From positions 434,001 to 498,000 of the forward strand of contig ML991777.1 of NCBI GenBank assembly GCA_010094025.1: a DNA stretch of 64,000 nt. The letters run 5' to 3'. Positions 60,229 through 64,000 of this stretch are shown here, piece by piece. Source of the stretch: Viridothelium virens. Taxonomy: Eukaryota; Ascomycota; Dothideomycetes; Trypetheliales; Trypetheliaceae. The position numbers and the translations under genes are program-made. Numbering within the stretch: the first letter of the stretch is position 1; each line of letters opens with the position of its first letter. A model generated the notes under the pieces. That model searched no databases. It was not told the DNA's origin and worked only from the letters and a program-made list of their open reading frames with translations.

Positions 60229-60571
60229 TATGGTATATAGTGAAGCAACACGGGCCAGTCCCAGAATATACTTGACGGCTCGAGTGCTTTGAGAAGACCT
60301 AATTGTGGTTTTCGAGACTCTTTGCGAGGAAATTTGTACCTCGGCGGACTTTCAGACTAAATGCGTAAATGCGTGAGGTCACCAATGCATGTCACGTGCA
60401 GAGCGACGACAGCAGCGGGACTGCATCGCTCCTCATGAGTCACTTTCTCGAACTACGTCCGGTCGTCAATTTCCATGCTCTCTCTCCTGTTGCATAAAGT
60501 CCCAGTCGAGCACATTATTCATTTTGAGAATTTTGAACAGCTCATCGGCCGGAGGTTAAAGAAGCACAATT
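60229..60571. promoter_or_regulatory. Divergent promoter, MIM2-like / eIF2-beta
   Basis: 343 bp between opposite start codons, containing a GTCACGTGCAG element (60391-60401) with the CACGTG core and a GTGAGGTCACC segment about 15 bp before it. CACGTG is a known binding core of bHLH factors; a role here is inference. Confidence 0.45.
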
Positions 60572-61996
60572 ATGGCAGAAACTGTAAGTCAGACTCCTCC
60601 GACACCTACCCCTCCAAACTTTGCACTGAAGAGCCTTATTCTACTGAATGACAATCAAGAAAAGCTGACAATGATCATTCAGGAGTCCACTTCTGAACGT
60701 AAACCGCGCAAGTCGGTTGCCTTCAGCGAGGACACTACTATCGTCGACGGCAATGGCGAAGTCAGAGAAATGAATGGCAACGGTGCAGCCATGCCTGGTG
60801 AGAAAGACAGCGCCGAGTCTCACTCCAAAACAGAAGACAAAGATCCCGATGACATTGATGCTATGATGCAGGACCTTTCTCTCAAGAAGAAGAAGAAGCC
60901 CAAGAAGAAGGAGGGCGACGAGGAGAAATCCAAAGAGGCAGAGAAAGCTGAGGCAGATGGCGACGATCTGGACCTGAGCGCAATCAAGAAGAAAAAGAAG
61001 AAGAAAGTTCCCAAAAGTGAGGATGACTTCGAGGCGAAGCTCGCAAAGGCTGGAGGTACAGAGGGAGAAGAGAAAGACGATGAGGCTAGCGGAGAGGCTC
61101 AGTCCCAGGAACAAGAGGGCGACCAGGAGAAAGGCACTGGCATCTGGGCACACAACAATGCGACTTCCATTGGGTACAATGCTCTTTTGTCAAGGTTCTT
61201 CACGCAGCTACACTCGTACCACCCAGATCTGGCAAGCGGAGTTTCGAAGAGCTACAAGATTCCGCCTCCGCAATGTCTTCGAGAAGGGAACAAAAAGACG
61301 ATCTTTGCAAACCTTGCTGAGATTTGCAAACGGATGAAACGAAATGACGAACACGTATGTTCTGCTCGAGAGTTTTATATGTGTTCATGTAACTCATTGT
61401 TTTTCGATAGGTCATTTCCTTCCTCTTCGCCGAACTTGGTACGAACGGCAGTGTTGATGGAAGCCGACGTTTGGTGATCAAGGGGAGATTCCAACAGAAA
61501 CAGATAGAGAACGTCCTACGTCGGTACATCGGTATGTCTTCTTCATGATTTTAGAGACTTGAACTTGGCTAACAAATCGTTCCTAGTCGAATATGTCACT
61601 TGTCGAACCTGTCGATCCCCAGATAGCGAATTATCGAAAGGCAAGTAATCGATCTAAAGTTACTGCTCAATTGGCTAACTTTAACACAGGGGAGAACCGT
61701 CTCTGGTATGTCACCTGCCATAGGTTCGTATAATCCCATTCCAATTCACTCAACGAAATGCTAATTCCCTCATAGTTGCGGCTCCCGGCGCAGGTATGAT
61801 TATCTTTTCGTTCTCTCTTCCCCCTCCTTTTCCTTTTTTGGCTGGCTCTGTCGCCCCCAGCCGGAAGAAAGAAGCTGGCCTGAGCGCTTGCCTTTCGAAC
61901 CTATCATGACTTGAGCTAATGAAATACCCTAGTGTTGTTGCAATCAAGAGCGGATTTAGCGCACAAGTCGGCAAGAGAAAGAGGCAGCAAGGCTGA
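60572..61996 (+). CDS. Translation initiation factor eIF2 subunit beta
   Basis: Model: exons 60572-60583, 60683-61354, 61411-61531, 61587-61640, 61690-61723, 61776-61793, 61933-61996, 324 aa. After [18 protein letters not shown] come three Lys-rich blocks ([10 protein letters not shown] and [10 protein letters not shown] are clear), which bind eIF2B-epsilon and eIF5. The core has [20 protein letters not shown] and [15 protein letters not shown]. The C-terminal zinc finger is CRTC..CHSC. Seven exons are needed. Exon 6 is an 18-nt internal microexon encoding the SCGSRR segment of the finger. Intron 4 starts GCAAGT (GC-AG class). Intron 1 (99 nt) has no stop and is divisible by three, so its retention would add 33 residues. 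The heterotrimer carries initiator Met-tRNA to the 40S ribosome. Confidence 0.95.
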
Positions 61997-63147
61997 AGTA
62001 GCTATTTCAGCAATTTTTCAACTCCCCGATGGATTCAAGAAGCAATCCTAGGGTCGCTTCCACTAAGTGGTATTCAAGACATAACATTCGGCGTCGGGCG
62101 TCAACTGACTTACCAGCGGTCTAAGCATTAGGCGGCAACTAGACTGACCATGAAATGCCATTATGACACATACTCCAGCACACCCCTATCTGCTCTGATC
62201 ATACCCACCTACCTACCTGGTATTCCTCAGTCATGAATTCGGGTAGTCATCTATGTCTAGGAACTCAGTAAACTATGCGGCTAACAAAATGCTTCCTTGT
62301 ATTAATTGATGTTGCTAAGGCTCGAGAAGCCATCTACTCAATCTCCAATGGACTATGCGAAACACGCGTTCAGAGTGATGACGGAAGATCTCTTTATTAA
62401 CACCCAATCCCCCTTCCCTCCCCCTCGCTTATCAGCTGGTGCTTAGGTTCCGTCTCCGTTTGCTTTTCTTGTGCTACCTATTGATCTTTATATAACGATT
62501 CAACTCGTTGACCTTAATTTATTATTCACCAACAGAGCAGGAATTCATGTCTTAATTCACGTGAGTAGGGTATGGATACTAAAATACCCAAGCCAATGCT
62601 ACTTATTATAAGCGCCGAGACCTTGTAAGCGCCGGTTGCCGTCATCAGCGGGGTATGCACGACTTTCTTTAGACCAACCATCGCCCGTCTGCTCTTATCC
62701 AAGACTAGATCCTCATGTGAGAACCAATAGGAGCGTTTTATATTGCTTTAGAAGCGGCAAGGTTCGAAGAACCCCGGAGACAGCTAATCAATGTGGCGCG
62801 GTCTGCAGAATGCATGGCCTTTTAAGCTAGAGCGCGTCGCTCGAATTCGTACAAGAGCTCCAAGGCTCTTCGCAAAGCTGAGTGCTACTTTTTCTTGTAT
62901 ATCTTTCTCACTATCGGGTCCCTGTATCAGAAACTTCAATCGTACAAATCTCGACCGCGCCTGCACAACGTCGTCGACAAGCTCCACAGCGAAGCAGGCT
63001 GTGAGTACACTGTCCAGCAAGCTTCAGTCTGTTGAATAGGACCATCCCCTGCATTAGCTTGTGTTGCTTTGTATTTGTGCTTGTTTTCTCCTCTGAACAT
63101 TCAAGTATCACCAGAATCTCGATATCCTTCTCTTCTCAGCGACAGTC
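61997..63147. other. Intergenic region
   Basis: 1.15 kb between eIF2-beta and AIM24 (same strand). Short frames only; two overlapping 78- to 82-codon frames near 62790-63040 on opposite strands lack motifs. The right end is the AIM24 promoter. Confidence 0.5.
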
Positions 63148-64000
63148 ATGTCTGGACAACAACCCTATTATCCTCGTACGAACCCCACAGCTCAAAACGC
63201 CTTTTGATTTACTCATAGTATACAGCGCCCCCAGAATTGAATCGTGATGAAAAAACGCCACAGGCACAATACTATCCTCGTATGAGTTTCTTGCTCCGAG
63301 CAATCGTATGAGAACTCTAACTTGCTGTAGCCCCTCCAGAGAAATCTGAGCAACACCAATACTTTCCACCACCGCCCCATCAATCTCAGAATGCGCAATC
63401 ATATCCTCCCCCACCTTCTCAACCAGCAGAGAGTCAGAACGCATATCCACCTCCGCCTATCCAACAAGCGAATTCATTCGATGGCTCCACTGGTAATGGC
63501 TTCACCGGGCCACCACCTCAAAGTCCTCCCCCCACATCACCTGGCTTCGGCTCGCCGTTCCAACAAGCACGCCAAAACACACAAAGCTTCATCTCCCAAA
63601 CAGTGAAAGGACGGACTGCGGATGTGGATGACGAGGGTGCGCCGACTGCAGCGCACTTTGTAGGCGCTGGCGCTACAAAAGATGACGTTGGAACGTTCAA
63701 TGGAGGCAGCTATCGGATCAGTCACCGTGACACGAACACGCTGTTGACAGTCCAATTGGCGGTAGGGTGTCCGCTGACTGCCAAGCCTGGGGTTATGATT
63801 GCTATGTCCCCTACCATCACTCTCAAAGGCGCCATCAAGTTCTCCATGAAGAAGCTCGTAGTGGGAGGTGAGATGGCACATTCGACGTTTACCGGCCCGG
63901 GAGAATTGCTCCTTGCGCCTGCTGCGCTAGGCGATATCGCGAATATCAGACTCAACGGGGATGGAAAGTGGAATGTGGGCAAGGATGCATTTTTGGCTTG
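63148..64000 (+). CDS. AIM24: AIM24-family protein (partial, runs off the right edge)
   Basis: Model: exons 63148-63175, 63226-63279, 63331 to beyond 64000; about 250 residues visible. The N-terminal 110 residues are Pro/Gln/Tyr-rich with repeated YYPPPP and YPPPP units, two of them cut by introns placed at the same codon position (CCT C|). The conserved AIM24 (DUF124) beta-fold then begins: [20 protein letters not shown], then [32 protein letters not shown] and [11 protein letters not shown]. Yeast AIM24 is a mitochondrial inner-membrane protein needed for MICOS integrity. However, this long Pro/Gln-rich N-terminus lacks a visible presequence, so other fungal AIM24 paralogues of unknown location are possible. 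Confidence 0.88.

Overview
The window reads as nuclear DNA of a filamentous ascomycete (Pezizomycotina). Genes lie on both strands without operons. Introns are mostly 45-115 nt, with GT..AG ends and CTAAC/CTGAC-like branch sites. The gene content is typical of that group: a SUN-family wall protein, a GRISEA-type copper-fist regulator, tandem hevein-type chitin-binding domains and Dal5-like transporters. A finer placement (Dothideomycetes) is only a guess. I rebuilt the gene models by hand from open frames, splice signals and phase arithmetic. The phases close in every multi-exon model reported, except the right-edge gene, which runs off the window.

Left part (1-24.6 kb): the N-terminus of a Gln-rich protein (-), KTI12 (+), a copper-fist transcription factor (-), an EFM7-like methyltransferase (+), a SUN protein (-), an amino-acid permease (+), the glutamate-cysteine ligase modifier subunit (-) divergent from AP-1 sigma (+), MAF1 (+), BUD32 (-) and a Dal5-like MFS transporter (-).

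Middle part (24.6-44 kb): about 7 kb without any gene I can support. After it come poorly conserved or hypothetical genes (a Ser-rich protein with a C-terminal hydrophobic tail, a 577-aa conserved-looking protein with an acidic tract, a coiled-coil protein), a 44-bp tandem duplication and a secretory-looking protein with four chitin-binding modules.

Right part (44-64 kb): dense and better conserved. It holds a glycine-rich protein with a mitochondrial presequence, a second MFS transporter with a GC-AG intron, SNF1, a three-domain fusion gene (isochorismatase-like hydrolase + AlkB dioxygenase + GST-like), an HMCES/SRAP abasic-site protein, an MGR3-like mitochondrial TPR protein, a MIM2-like outer-membrane protein, eIF2-beta with a second GC-AG intron, and the start of AIM24.

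The most notable locus is the fusion gene at 51840-54934. Two overlapping reading frames become one 1015-aa protein through a 47-nt intron. The hydrolase half has Ser where this family has its catalytic Cys, and the DNA-repair gene HMCES is the next gene upstream of it on the same strand. No mobile element, CRISPR array, tRNA or rRNA was recognised.
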